In this document: positions 34,201-42,696 of the stretch, piece after piece
Numbering within the stretch: position 1 is the stretch's first letter
Layout of the letters: every line of letters begins with the position of its first letter
Source of the DNA: G963665495 sp963677785
Lineage (GTDB): Bacteria; Desulfobacterota; Desulfovibrionia; Desulfovibrionales; Desulfovibrionaceae
Length of the DNA stretch: 64,000 nucleotides
Reading direction: 5' to 3'
Assembly (NCBI GenBank): GCA_963677785.2
Contig: CAXXDH010000003.1
Location: forward strand, 558,001-622,000
Position numbers and translations under genes: made by a program
The notes under the pieces: model-generated
Told to the model about the DNA's origin: nothing
Seen by the model: the letters and a program-made list of their open reading frames with translations, nothing else
Database searches by the model: none

Positions 34201-35402
34201 CCGAGATCATCGAGCGCTTCGGCCAGGTCGTCATCCAATCCGTCGAGATCAAAATCTTCCGTCGATACAGACCGTTCTGCGTTGGAACCGGAGTCTTCCA
34301 AGGACTCTTCGAAATCTCCAAGAGCATCATCCAGGTCATCGAAATCAAGAGATCCCTGCTCTTTTTCTTTCTGCCCGGACTCGGATGTGGTTTTGGTTTT
34401 AGGTTCGTCGTCGAGATCCAGGTCGTCAAAAAGATCGTCCGGCACTTCGCCAATGGCATCGACATCAAGCGCATCAGCGGTTTCCCTCTTCTCGGGCGGC
34501 GTGCCTTCTTCTCCCAGCTGACTGTCCAGGTCCAGTCCGTCCAATTCCTCTTCCAGACCGTCCAGATCAAAGTCGTCCAGATTCTCAGCCAGTGCGGCCG
34601 CGTCATCTTCCTGCTGCCCGGCTTCTTTACCCCCCGCGCCGTCCAAGTCCATCCCCAGGTCCGCGAGATCGTCGTCCAGGCCTTCGAGATCAAAGGCATC
34701 CGGCTCGGTAACCCTTTTTGAGGCCTTGGACTCTTTCGGCTCCAGATCCACAAGATCGAACCCCTGGTCCTCTGCTTCTTCCTGTGCGGCAGCAACGCCC
34801 GTATCCTTGTCCCCGAGATCTAAATCATCATCAAAAAAGCTCTCGACATCCAGGCCTTCCACAGCCTCCTGCGAACCTCCCTCCGCTTCGGATAGATCCA
34901 GATTTTCAATATCCAAATCATCAAAGGGATCTTGGGCCGGAGCCGCTTTTTGGGGCTTGTCCTTGGAATTAAGCTCCTCGTCCAGGTCAATATCCGAAAA
35001 ATCCAGTTCCTCTTCCAGCTCCGGAAGCAGATCCTCCCTTTTGGGACCAGCGCCGTCATCACTGGCAGCCGCTTGTTCGATCATGGCGTCGAAATCCAGA
35101 TCGTCTTCCATGGAGGAAGCGGACGCCACGGGCTCGGCAATGTCTCCGAGGTCGGTTATGTCGTCATCAGATACGTCGGAAGCGGCGGGCGACTGCACTT
35201 TGCCGCCGGAGTCCGTAGCGTCATCGGAAAAAAGGTCTTCGAGTTCCTGCTCAAAGCTGGCGTCATCGGAGGGAGCCAGGTCAGATCCGAGTTCGGCGTC
35301 AAGATCGGCATCAGCGACATCCAGATTGCCTCGCTCCACAATATCCGTTAGCTCGAAAATGTCATCGCTCACCGCGCTGTCGGAAGTGGCCTTCGCTGGC
35401 AT
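31209..35402 (-). CDS. Very large acidic Asp/Leu-rich repeat protein with C-terminal coiled coil
   Basis: 1397 residues, extremely rich in Asp, Glu, Leu, Ala and Gly. No signal peptide (MPAKATSDSAVSDDIFELTD). Residues 1-390 are irregular 'DDLDLDDL' blocks. About 390-845 is five near-identical units of 98 or 102 residues (ADFDLDGIDGLGGLEGLDDL...GLGLSDVADAMPEQ...). About 990-1035 is a short DGEL/DDEL repeat (GELDGELDGELDDELDGELG). From about 1235 the chain is a coiled coil (ELQLAKANDTESLAHDLEEK) ending 'IREELAALIKEGLL'. It could be an acidic scaffold or chaperone-like tether. I do not recognise a family. Length and reading frame are unambiguous. Confidence 0.88.
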   Translation of the reverse strand: MPAKATSDSAVSDDIFELTDIVERGNLDVADADLDAELGSDLAPSDDASFEQELEDLFSDDATDSGGKVQSPAASDVSDDDITDLGDIAEPVASASSMEDDLDFDAMIEQAAASDDGAGPKREDLLPELEEELDFSDIDLDEELNSKDKPQKAAPAQDPFDDLDIENLDLSEAEGGSQEAVEGLDVESFFDDDLDLGDKDTGVAAAQEEAEDQGFDLVDLEPKESKASKRVTEPDAFDLEGLDDDLADLGMDLDGAGGKEAGQQEDDAAALAENLDDFDLDGLEEELDGLDLDSQLGEEGTPPEKRETADALDVDAIGEVPDDLFDDLDLDDEPKTKTTSESGQKEKEQGSLDFDDLDDALGDFEESLEDSGSNAERSVSTEDFDLDGLDDDLAEALDDLGLSDAADAMPEQKAAPAAKQPAVSPADDATDELEALSADADFDLEGIDGLGGLEGLDDLEALGDLDAQAATSGEPDADLEDALGGDLDDDLSDALDGLGLSDVADAMPEQKAAPAAKQPAVSPADDATEEFEALSADADFDLDGIDGLGGLEGLDDLEALGDLDAQAATSGEPDADLEDALGGDLGGDLDDDLSDALDGLGLSDVADAMPEQKAVPAAKQPAVSVADDATEELEALSADADFDLDGIDGLGGLEGLDDLEALGDLDAQAATGGEPDADLEDALGGDLDDDLSDALDGLGLSDVADAMPEQKAAPAAKQPAVSAADDATDDLEALSADADFDLDGIDGLGGLEGLDDLEALGDLDAQAATGDKADADLEDVLGGDLAGDMEDDLSDALDGLGLSDVADAMPEQKAAPAAKQPAVSAADDATDELEALSADADFDLDGIDGLDGLDGLEDLDDLDAQADTGDKADADLEDALEGLDLSEQVSAQDDAVKGELLDLDALPVEQVSGAEQAESGLGEKDAQGADEDIMSVSLPDEDETSSELFGEESVSYEVAETLADDDIDISGLNELIEDLNLPEEDAGDIGDELDDEVDGELDGELDGELDDELDGELGGELDDQLHDQPDGALEETEMTAAAEQMHSASEEILPAGDEDDLDIDDIDTSDLDLILQEVEEDRLNGVPEPVTEADPDSMPFELQPDDEEFQELLQEDSPAAVADVSQEEPGDTAQAAVAGGITDASQLLAEEVDELMTDMDGAFLSGSRLDAAEQETLEADRSLKAPPMVEEGPLLVESDTEDLALQKQLAGTDAEDFDQLDIDAAFSRSAVAALHDIQELYGKIDGLELQLAKANDTESLAHDLEEKIQNKMDALLEEKLASRIGDLERALEAKYNAEMESLAAKLEQQIRQRLMAEVEEKMLAGETLYEKIAEGLRPEIAAALQEYGSRFVQQGAFSDHMSALQQELDKRIAKAAPMAAATVIREELAALIKEGLL
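32871..34230 (-). repeat. Tandem coding repeats, alternating 294/306-bp units
   Basis: Anchoring on AAGGTCAAAATCCGCGTCC (one base different in the last copy), unit starts fall at 32871, 33177, 33471, 33777 and 34071: spacings 306, 294, 306 and 294 bp. The 12-bp difference adds four residues (GDLG or GDLA) in alternate units. DNA identity between units is very high, implying recent duplication or gene conversion. All lie within the acidic protein gene and keep its frame. Confidence 0.95.
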
Positions 35403-35625
35403 GATTCACCTTTCAATGCAATTTTCAGGTCACAAGGAAAACTTTGCCGCGCTTGTTGCGCTTTCCCAACCAACACTCAAATTTCTGCATTTGAACTCTA
35501 TTGTGGCCTGATAGTCAATGCAAGTTTCTTAGGTATACTAAATTTCTACCACTTTTACCAGTCCTGGGCGAGGAAGAAAAGCTAAGGAGCAAAACAAGCT
35601 AATCGGGGAGAAAAAAACGCATCAT

Positions 35626-35664
35626 CCGTACGGGGCTGCCCGAAGAAACTGGCAGCCCGTACGG
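35626..35664 (-). terminator. Terminator after the SGNH-like gene
   Basis: CCGTACGGGGCTGCC and GGCAGCCCGTACGG pair around a 10-nt loop with one bulged G. On the minus strand a run GCGTTTTTTT follows a few bases later. The rest of the 35403-35675 gap shows nothing I can assign. Confidence 0.75.
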
Positions 35665-35675
35665 AGAACAACAAC

Positions 35676-36833
35676 CTAGCGGTCGTCGTAATCCATAAAA
35701 GATTTTTCAGAATAGTTGAATTCCGCATGCGGGGATAAATTGGACTGCGGTATGAGATGGTGCGCGTTCAGATACATGGCGATATCCCAGGCCAGTGCGC
35801 CGTTCCCCGCTTCATTGAAATGAGCCAGCTTGTCGGGCAAGGCGTACGCATGGTTCGCCAGGGGAGCTGTTACATTGTGCACATGGAGGCCGGCCGTCTT
35901 CGTGACGTTGTAAAGCCGTTCAACTGCCGTGAGCAACACGAACTGCGCCCCATGGTCCGCAGCTTCATCACGGATGGTAAACACCAGTTTTTCAGCCACT
36001 TCATTCACTTTTTCATAAAATTCCACTTTGCGCTTCCGCTCCTGGGCCACGCCTGCATCAGACGTTTTTTGAGCGGCATGCACGTCTTCGGAAAGCAGCT
36101 TGAGCGCGGCCAACGACATCGGATCTTCCGTATCCGCCAGATGAATGGCGAAGTCCCTGAGAATTTGATAAAATTTGCTGTACACGGCAAGATGCTTGTC
36201 TATCTTCCGCAGCGTGATGTACCAGCCGTTGTTGTTGGCCACAGGCGTATTGACCAGCTTGAGGGCACCGTCCTGCAGTTCGAACATGGGCTTGCCCATG
36301 CCCCAGCGGCTGGTGTGCATGTGGCGTTCGTCCTGATAATGCGGAACATAGAGCATGACCATATCCGGATGGTATTTGAACCCTTCCTTGCGCAACCGCA
36401 GCAAACACTGGTCGATGCCATAGCCGTCCACCCCCAGGTTGATGACCTGCACGTTTTGATAATAGCCCTCCAGCAGTGTGGAAAAATGATCCTCGATATC
36501 GACCCCGAACCCGAACACGCGCGAATCCCCCAGCAGCACGATCCGGAACGTGCCCTTGGAGGTTTTTTGATAGGCGGTTTCAGCGCCGCGCACCCCTTTG
36601 GTGTTGATGCAATAGGTGACTTTTCTCCCCGTACGCTTGGAGGTGGCGCACGCGCCGGGCTCCAAAGACCATCCCAGATCCGGATCGAAACGCCCGATCT
36701 GCGGCGGGACCACCGGTTCCCAGGATTTGGAAAGGCAAAACAGCGCCAGGCGGGAGACGCCCTCGAGAAAAAGAAACAGACAGACCAGATACAGGGCCGT
36801 AAAAACAAATCGTTTGGAAATAATCCTGCGCAT
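35676..36833 (-). CDS. SGNH/GDSL-hydrolase-like membrane-anchored protein
   Basis: 385 residues. N-terminal signal anchor (FVFTALYLVCLFLFLEGVSR). The SGNH block I is 'RIVLLGDSRVFGFGV' with Ser following GD; 'VINLGVDGYGIDQ' resembles block II; the C-terminal 'LAHFNEAGNGALAWDI' holds a His where the catalytic His is expected. It probably acts in the periplasm on an ester (for example an O-acetyl group on a glycan); the substrate is inferred only from the family. ATG at 36833. Confidence 0.75.
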   Translation of the reverse strand: MRRIISKRFVFTALYLVCLFLFLEGVSRLALFCLSKSWEPVVPPQIGRFDPDLGWSLEPGACATSKRTGRKVTYCINTKGVRGAETAYQKTSKGTFRIVLLGDSRVFGFGVDIEDHFSTLLEGYYQNVQVINLGVDGYGIDQCLLRLRKEGFKYHPDMVMLYVPHYQDERHMHTSRWGMGKPMFELQDGALKLVNTPVANNNGWYITLRKIDKHLAVYSKFYQILRDFAIHLADTEDPMSLAALKLLSEDVHAAQKTSDAGVAQERKRKVEFYEKVNEVAEKLVFTIRDEAADHGAQFVLLTAVERLYNVTKTAGLHVHNVTAPLANHAYALPDKLAHFNEAGNGALAWDIAMYLNAHHLIPQSNLSPHAEFNYSEKSFMDYDDR

Positions 36834-36873
36834 GAACAGACGTACTGATTAAATCAAAAAAATTTTCACGCAT

Positions 36874-36903
36874 CGGACGGCAGGCAATTGCGCCCGCCGT
36901 CCG
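36874..36903 (-). terminator. Terminator after hemL
   Basis: CGGACGGC and GCCGTCCG form an 8-bp stem with a 14-nt loop. On the minus strand AAAATTTTTTT follows about 10 bases later. It sits 15 bp past the hemL stop. Confidence 0.7.
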
Positions 36904-36918
36904 GAACCTCTTTCCAGC

Positions 36919-38187
36919 TTACAAAGACACCTTGGCTACGGCTTCCAGTGTCTTTTCAAAATCAGCAGCGCTATGCGCAAAAGAAATCATTGCCGCCTCG
37001 AAGCCCGACGGCGCCAGATAGATGCCCTGCGCGCGCATTTGATTGTAGTAGGACGCGTAGCGCTTGCCATCGGCCAGCTTGGCGCTCTCAAAATCCGTCA
37101 CGGGTGTTTCCGTAAAAAAGAGCGTAAACATGGACGCCAGCTGGTTGATAACCACAGGTACGTTCTTTTCCGCAAAAATTTCCGCAAGCGCGGAAACAAA
37201 ATCCTGCGTCCGTTTTTCCAGGCCGTCGTAATCGGCCTTTGCCAGAAGCCCCAGTGTGGCAAGTCCGGCGGCCATGGCCACGGGATTGCCTGAAAGCGTA
37301 CCGGCCTGGTACACGTCCCCGCTGGGAGCGATACGTTCCATGATGGCTTTTTTGCCGCCGTAGGCCCCCACCGGAAACCCGCCGCCGATGATCTTGCCCA
37401 TGGTGGTCAGGTCCGGAGTGATGCCGAAACGTTTCTGCGCGCCGCCAAAGGCGACCCGGAAACCGGTGATGACCTCGTCGAAAATCAACAACGCGCCGTA
37501 TTTGTCGCAGAGTTCCCGCAACCCTTGCAGAAAACCCGCAGCCGGAAGAATAAGCCCCATGTTTCCGCCCACCGGTTCGACGATCACCGCGGCCACGGCC
37601 TCGGGATTGTTCTCGAACAAGTTTTGTACCGCTTCCAGGTTGTTGTACGGAGCGAGCAGCGTATCCTGTACGGTGGTTTCCGGCACGCCAGGGGTACCGG
37701 GGATGCTCAGCGTGGCCACTCCGGAACCGGCGCTGGCCAGAAACGGGTCGGCATGGCCGTGGTAACAGCCCTCGAATTTGATGACCTTCTGGCGTCCCGT
37801 ATATCCGCGGGCCAGGCGCAAAGCGCTCATGGTGGCTTCGGTGCCGGAATTGACCATCCGGACCATTTCCACGGACGGCACCGCGGCGACAATGGCCTCG
37901 GCAAGCAGCACCTCGGACTCGCAAGGCGCGCCGAAGCTGGAGCCCTCGGCGATGGCGGCCTGTACGGCTTTTTCCACATCGTTGTTGGCGTGGCCCAGAA
38001 GCAACGGCCCCCAGGACATGACGTAATCAATATATTCGTCGCCTTCCACGCTCCAAATGTGCGATCCCTTGCCTTTATTGATAAACAACGGCCCGCAGCC
38101 CACGCTCTTGCACGCGCGGACCGGGCTGTTTACGCCGCCGGGAATGACTTGCAGCGCCCGTTCGAAAAGTTCATCCGAAAGTGTCAT
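36919..38187 (-). CDS. hemL: Glutamate-1-semialdehyde 2,1-aminomutase
   Basis: PLP enzyme that makes 5-aminolevulinate in the C5 tetrapyrrole pathway. 422 residues from ATG 38187 (MTLSDELFERALQVIPGG), after GCAAGGAGCAGCTG. Motifs: 'PGGVNSPVRACKSVG', 'VNSGTEATMSALRLARG', 'FEGCYHGHAD', 'LLIFDEVITGFR' and the PLP lysine in 'TTMGKIIGGGFPVGAYGG'. The next gene upstream is a sirohaem decarboxylase, so the pair probably serves haem synthesis. Confidence 0.96.
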   Translation of the reverse strand: MTLSDELFERALQVIPGGVNSPVRACKSVGCGPLFINKGKGSHIWSVEGDEYIDYVMSWGPLLLGHANNDVEKAVQAAIAEGSSFGAPCESEVLLAEAIVAAVPSVEMVRMVNSGTEATMSALRLARGYTGRQKVIKFEGCYHGHADPFLASAGSGVATLSIPGTPGVPETTVQDTLLAPYNNLEAVQNLFENNPEAVAAVIVEPVGGNMGLILPAAGFLQGLRELCDKYGALLIFDEVITGFRVAFGGAQKRFGITPDLTTMGKIIGGGFPVGAYGGKKAIMERIAPSGDVYQAGTLSGNPVAMAAGLATLGLLAKADYDGLEKRTQDFVSALAEIFAEKNVPVVINQLASMFTLFFTETPVTDFESAKLADGKRYASYYNQMRAQGIYLAPSGFEAAMISFAHSAADFEKTLEAVAKVSL

Positions 38188-38261
38188 CAGCTGCTCCTTG
38201 CACACAGAAAAATCCCCCCTGCCGACGCCCGGCCCCTGGGGGTCCTGTTGCGTTTTCAACC

Positions 38262-38753
38262 CTAAAAATAGGTCATGGACGTTTTTTTCAATTCCTTGAT
38301 GCTGTAGAGCACCGAATAGGTCTCCAGTCCGAGTTCCTTGCTCAGGTCGGCTATGGCTTCCTGGCATTCTTCCGGGCTGCGGCCGTGAATCATGGTATAC
38401 AGGCTATAGGGCCATTCCGGGTAGGTCCGGCGATGATAGCAGTGCGAAACGTGCGGATTGGCCGCCATCCGGCGTCCGAGCGCGGAAAGGTCCGCCTCAT
38501 CGCCGGGACGCCAGGCCACCATGGCGTTGGCGCCGTAGCCCGCCTTCTGATGGCGCAACGTGGCCCCGAATCTGCGTATCGCGCCCAATTCCTTGAGCTC
38601 GCGCAGCAGCTGGAGCACCTGGGCTTCTTCCACAGGCGTACCGAGCGCCTCGCTCACATCCGCGGCAATGGCCGCGAACGGCGTCGCGCAGTCCGGAATG
38701 CTGCCTTGCACCCGTTTGAGTATTTCCTTTTCAACTGCAGTTAATTCGCGCAT
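38262..38753 (-). CDS. ahbB: Sirohaem decarboxylase subunit (AhbA/AhbB, Lrp-like fold)
   Basis: 163 residues, Lrp/AsnC-like: helix-turn-helix-like N-terminus (LTAVEKEILKRVQGSIPDC), then an RAM-like domain with 'IRRFGATLRHQKAGYGANAM' and 'VSHCYHRRTYPEWPYSLYTM'. These patterns mark the AhbA/B (NirDLGH-like) proteins that decarboxylate sirohaem to 12,18-didecarboxysirohaem in the alternative haem route of sulfate reducers. Whether it is the A or B subunit is a guess. It precedes hemL by 74 bp on the same strand. Confidence 0.85.
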   Translation of the reverse strand: MRELTAVEKEILKRVQGSIPDCATPFAAIAADVSEALGTPVEEAQVLQLLRELKELGAIRRFGATLRHQKAGYGANAMVAWRPGDEADLSALGRRMAANPHVSHCYHRRTYPEWPYSLYTMIHGRSPEECQEAIADLSKELGLETYSVLYSIKELKKTSMTYF

Positions 38754-38977
38754 CTTGTCGGCCCTTGTATTAAGAATTCATAAGCTCAGGGATGTAACCT
38801 GAACTGCTTTGGTATGCAAGGTTCAGTTGCCGCCCTTCGGCGACCATTATAGTGTCCGCTGACTTCACTTAAATAGTCCGACTCGGGCGGCAGCCCGATA
38901 CTACGCGCCGCGCGCAGGGCTACACGAAAAAACGCCCCAGAAACATTGCCGAACCTTTTCCCAAAAAACTGCGCGAA

Positions 38978-39517
38978 TCAACGCCACGGCGCGTACAAAA
39001 CAACCGCAACGTCCGGCAGTTCGGAAAAAGCTATTTCTATTTTTGCAGAGACCTCATTCCAATCAAGCCCCCCAAGTCCGCATCCAAGAGCCGGAAAGGC
39101 GATGGAACGGATGGAACGCGACCGCACTTCCGCGACCAAATCCAGCAACCCTGTTTCAATTGCAACCATGCGGCTTTTGCTGCACCAGTGTTTTTTCGTT
39201 GGAAAATTGATTATGTAAAGCGTCTCCTTGTCCTTAGTAAATTCCGTGATGAACATTTTTCCCGTACGCACCTCCCCAAGCTTGCAGGCAGCTCGATAGG
39301 CCGCGTAATTGTCGGGGTAGGCTTTCTTGAACTTCAAAGCCAACCCTTTTCCCATGACGCCGGCAGTGTTGACGGGATTGACCAGAGCCTGAGCAGTTGA
39401 AGTGAAAATATCTCCCTGAACAATTGTGACCCCTGCCATGGCTGGTGCGGTGAAACGTCCGAACGAGATGCTGCAGAGGATGACGAGAAGAAAAAGAGTT
39501 GCTCTGAAAAGTATCAT
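38978..39517 (-). CDS. Macrodomain protein (TARG1/DarG-like) with a predicted signal peptide
   Basis: 179 residues from ATG 39517, after CTGGAGGGCGCTA. The N-terminus MILFRATLFLLVILCSISFG is a signal peptide or anchor ending near 'FTAPAMA', directly followed by a macrodomain: 'VTIVQGDIF', 'ALVNPVNTAGVMGKGLALKF', 'YIINFPTKKHWCSKS' and 'IAFPALGCGLGGLDW'. The pattern fits the DarG/TARG1 class that removes ADP-ribose from DNA or acidic residues, normally in the cytosol. An internal ATG at the end of the putative signal has no ribosome site. No DarT-like toxin is nearby. Lies in the accessory segment. Confidence 0.85.
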   Translation of the reverse strand: MILFRATLFLLVILCSISFGRFTAPAMAGVTIVQGDIFTSTAQALVNPVNTAGVMGKGLALKFKKAYPDNYAAYRAACKLGEVRTGKMFITEFTKDKETLYIINFPTKKHWCSKSRMVAIETGLLDLVAEVRSRSIRSIAFPALGCGLGGLDWNEVSAKIEIAFSELPDVAVVLYAPWR

Positions 39518-39694
39518 TAGCGCCCTCCAGCGCGACGTCCTGGCACATAGTTGATACGGCCCTATCCAGGATGCATGCGCAACCTGCACTTGAAGCTATC
39601 AATAACTATATATAATTCGCTTGTGCCTATAGCAACTTTTGCCTAAAATGACCATACGAAAAAACGGGATCAGAAAATACGTGGAGAAAAAACA

Positions 39695-41025
39695 GGTCCT
39701 TCCGGGTTTGTCGTGGGTAGCGGCATAATGTAGGCGATTTCCAGGAGGAGATCGCCGATGAGAGATGTTGATCTTTACGGACAGATTTTGGGTGTCAAGA
39801 GCCCTTGGTTTGTAGACAAAGTTGACTTGAAAACGTCTGAAGGCCGTGTGGATATTTAGCTCGAGCATAAGAGCAAGGTGCTTTGGACTTGTCCGGAATG
39901 CGGCAAGGAACTGACTTGCCGGGATCATGTGGAAGAAAGGATTTGGCGGCATTTGGATACGTGCCAGTTCAAAACCTTCATCCATGCAAGGATCCCCCGA
40001 GTGAATTGCCCCGAGCATGGCGTCAAGCAGATCAAGGTCTTTTGGGCGGAGCCTGGTTCGCGTTTTACCTTGCTCATGGAAAGGTTGATCATCGATGTTC
40101 TGAAAGAATGCTCGACTGTCGAAGGCGCCCGCAAACTGATGCGTATCTCATGGGATCAGGCTTGGGGCGTTATGGAAAGAGCTGTCCGACGGGGCATGGC
40201 ACGAAAGGAACAGCGCAAAATCAGCTACATCGGAGTCGACGAAAAGGCTTTCCGGAAAGGACATAGCTATATGACGGTTGTCTGCGACTTGCTGCGAGGT
40301 ACGGTTGAATATGTTGCCGAGGAACGCAAAAAGGCAAGCCTTGAAGAATATTACAAACAGTTGAACGACGAACAGCTCAAGGCAATCAAGGCTGTATCAA
40401 TGGACATGTGGCCGGCATACTTCCTGGCCACCAAGGAAAACGTACCCGATGCAGCAGGTAAAATCGTATTCGACCGTTTCCACATCATGCAGCATGTAGG
40501 GGAAGCCGTGGATAAAGTACGCCGCCAGGAACATAAGGCGCTGATGGCTGAAGCAAACGAAATTTTGAAAGGCAGCAGATATTTGTGGTTATACGCTGAG
40601 GAGAACCTCTCGGACTCCCAACGACCGCGCCTGGAGGAACTCAAGGAATCGAATCTGAAGACGGGCAAAGCCTGGGCCATGAAAGAGAGTCTTCGCGGAC
40701 TGTGGGACTATCTGTCTGTTGGGTGGGCCAAGCGTTTTCTGAAGAAATGGTGTTCTTGGGCCAAACGCTCGAAGCTCGAGCCTATGGGCAAAGTGGCGAA
40801 CATGCTCATGGATCACATGGACAACATCGTGACCTTTTGTCGGCATCGCGTGACAAACGCTGTTGCGGAGGGGCTGAACAGCAAGATCATGTCCATCAAA
40901 CGCCGAGCTTGTGGCTAAGCAATAAGGAGCATTTCAAAACAGCGATTTACTTCTTTTGTGGCGGGCTAAAACTCTACCCGGAGATTAGCAAGACTGGGGC
41001 CACCCACTGAGTTTCCGGAAGGACC
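39695..41025 (+). mobile_element. ISL3-family insertion sequence, copy 1 (inactive)
   Basis: 1331 bp, bounded by inverted repeats beginning GGTCCTTCCGG. The flanking 8-bp direct repeat AAAAAACA (39687-39694 and 41026-41033) is a perfect target-site duplication, as expected for ISL3. It is nearly identical to copy 2 at 42697-44028 and one base shorter. The transposase carries a nonsense codon and a deletion. Confidence 0.95.
39758..41010 (+). pseudogene. ISL3-family transposase, copy 1, inactivated
   Basis: The same protein as the intact copy at 42760-44013, but codon 34 is TAG (39857-39859) where the intact copy has TGG, and one C is missing near 40917 (GGCTAAGC for GGCTACAGC), which creates a TAA and frameshift. 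Both defects are absent from copy 2. The zinc-finger region 'CPECGKEL' and DDE segments are otherwise preserved. Confidence 0.95.
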
Positions 41026-41232
41026 AAAAAACAGAGCCACTTCTAATCGCCCACTCAACTGGCACAATTTTTCAAATTACATCTTAAAATCGGTGTTATA
41101 TGCAGAAAAAAATTCAGATTATGCAGCTCAAAGTATAGGAATGCACCACGTTAAAAACACACTCAAATTTTCCAATAAACTTTAAAGAATCAAATAACTA
41201 TTCATTGTCTACTGAAGTCTGCAAGCAGAATG

Positions 41233-41535
41233 CTAATTGTTTACTCTTTTATGCAAGTTTACAATTTGCTTTATGTAAAGAGAATCAAATTCGATTCTCG
41301 AAAAAGTCTCGTAAGATACTATTTTCTTTATGCGAGAAAGTGTTTTTTTCGTTCCATAACAATGTAATTTCACCCAGTTATCATCAAGACTAACTATTTC
41401 AGCAACATCAAAACTTGATTCATTACCATTTTCCATCAAAGAAATCGCAGGATATTTTTGGGCAAGTTGCTCAAGAATTTCAGCTATTGTAGTCAACTCA
41501 ATCTTTGGATCCGAAGGTACAGTTTCTTTTTCCAT
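41233..41535 (-). CDS. Small hypothetical protein, AT-rich accessory gene (100 aa)
   Basis: MEKETVPSDPKIELTTIAEI at the N-terminus; the core 'FDVAEIVSLDDNWVKLHC' and 'FSRIEFDSLYIKQIVNLHKR' read like the beta-rich tail of small immunity-like or Sm-fold proteins. Its ATG overlaps the stop of the upstream gene (TAATG). Composition is far more AT-rich than the chromosome around it, suggesting horizontal origin. Function unknown. Confidence 0.6.
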   Translation of the reverse strand: MEKETVPSDPKIELTTIAEILEQLAQKYPAISLMENGNESSFDVAEIVSLDDNWVKLHCYGTKKTLSRIKKIVSYETFSRIEFDSLYIKQIVNLHKRVNN

Positions 41536-41768
41536 TAATCTGCTAATGCATTCAAATTCTCTATTCCCCCATTGAATTGCGGAAATTTGATGTATTGGAA
41601 AGATACTAAAACAATCAAACTTTCCATCGTTATCATATACCGAACTAAGACGAAATTCTCATTATAATCTACAATAACTCCTTTAATTTCATCACTGCTA
41701 ATATCTTCTCTTTCAATACTTACAAGGGTTTTTTCTAAAACTAATGACTTCATTTCATCGAGCAACAT
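41535..41768 (-). CDS. Small hypothetical protein, overlaps the previous gene (77 aa)
   Basis: MLLDEMKSLVLEKTLVSIER, then 'GVIVDYNENFVLVRYMI', a strand pattern like that of its downstream partner. The two together look like the two halves of one two-domain protein, or a duplicated small domain, joined by a TAATG overlap. ATG at 41768 follows AGGAGC. AT-rich and probably foreign. Function unknown. Confidence 0.6.
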   Translation of the reverse strand: MLLDEMKSLVLEKTLVSIEREDISSDEIKGVIVDYNENFVLVRYMITMESLIVLVSFQYIKFPQFNGGIENLNALAD

Positions 41769-42696
41769 AAAAAGCTCCTATCTCTTGATATCACACAGAG
41801 TTTACTGTTTTTCATTATATTGATGATAAAATTTGGTTATTCTAACTGGCCGAAGTAGACAGGGCAGAGTTCGGGAGAATTTCACTGGGCTGCTGTTTGA
41901 TGGAATAACACGAACTGGTGTCATTTTAGCCCTTCCTCCAATTTTCACATTTTGACTGTACCCTCTTTTCGCTCAAGAACCCAGGTTGCCCTAGGTGGTG
42001 TAGTCACGAGATTGTCTAGAGTTTGATTTTCTGGCATACTTCGCTTGGCAAACAAAACAAGCGAGGTCGCCATGTCAAACCCGGTCCACAGACGACACGA
42101 CATTTCTGATGAAGTTTGGGAGAAATTGGAGCCCCATCTACCTGGAAGAAAAGGAACTTGGGGCGGTATAGCGGAAGACAATCGGCAATTTATCAATGCA
42201 GTGTTTTGGATCATGCGCACAGGAGCACCTTGGCGAGATCTCCCCCCGGACTATGGAGGTTGGAGCAACACTCATCGACGGTTTAGTCGCTGGCGAGATA
42301 AAGGTGTCTGGGAAAAGTTGCTGGAAATATTGATAGACGAGCCAGATTATGAGTGGCTTATGATTGATGCAAGCCACTGCAAGGTTCATCCACATGCAGC
42401 AGGGGCCAAAGGTGGTAACCAAGACATGAGCCGCACAAAAGGGGGCTCAACACAAAATTGCATTTGGCCGTGGACGCGCATGGTATGCCGGTCCGGGCTA
42501 TTATTACACAAGGTACAACAGCAGATTGTAAAAAAGCGATTGAGCTGATTGAAGACTTTGACGCACAATATCTTCTGGCTGACCGAGCATATGATACGGA
42601 CGCCATTATTGCACAGTCCCGAAAGCAGGGAATGGAACCAGTCATTCCCTCGAAGAAAAACAGAAAAGAACCACGAGAATATGACAAATATTTATA

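Noticed and set aside
32871..34230. CRISPR-like or satellite repeats
   Set aside because: Units are about 300 bp, without unique spacers, and stay in frame; they encode protein repeats.
32602..34521. 639-codon Ser/Arg-rich frame on the plus strand
   Set aside because: It is antisense to the acidic repeat gene; its Ser/Arg bias is the mirror of Asp/Glu codons and it has no ribosome site.
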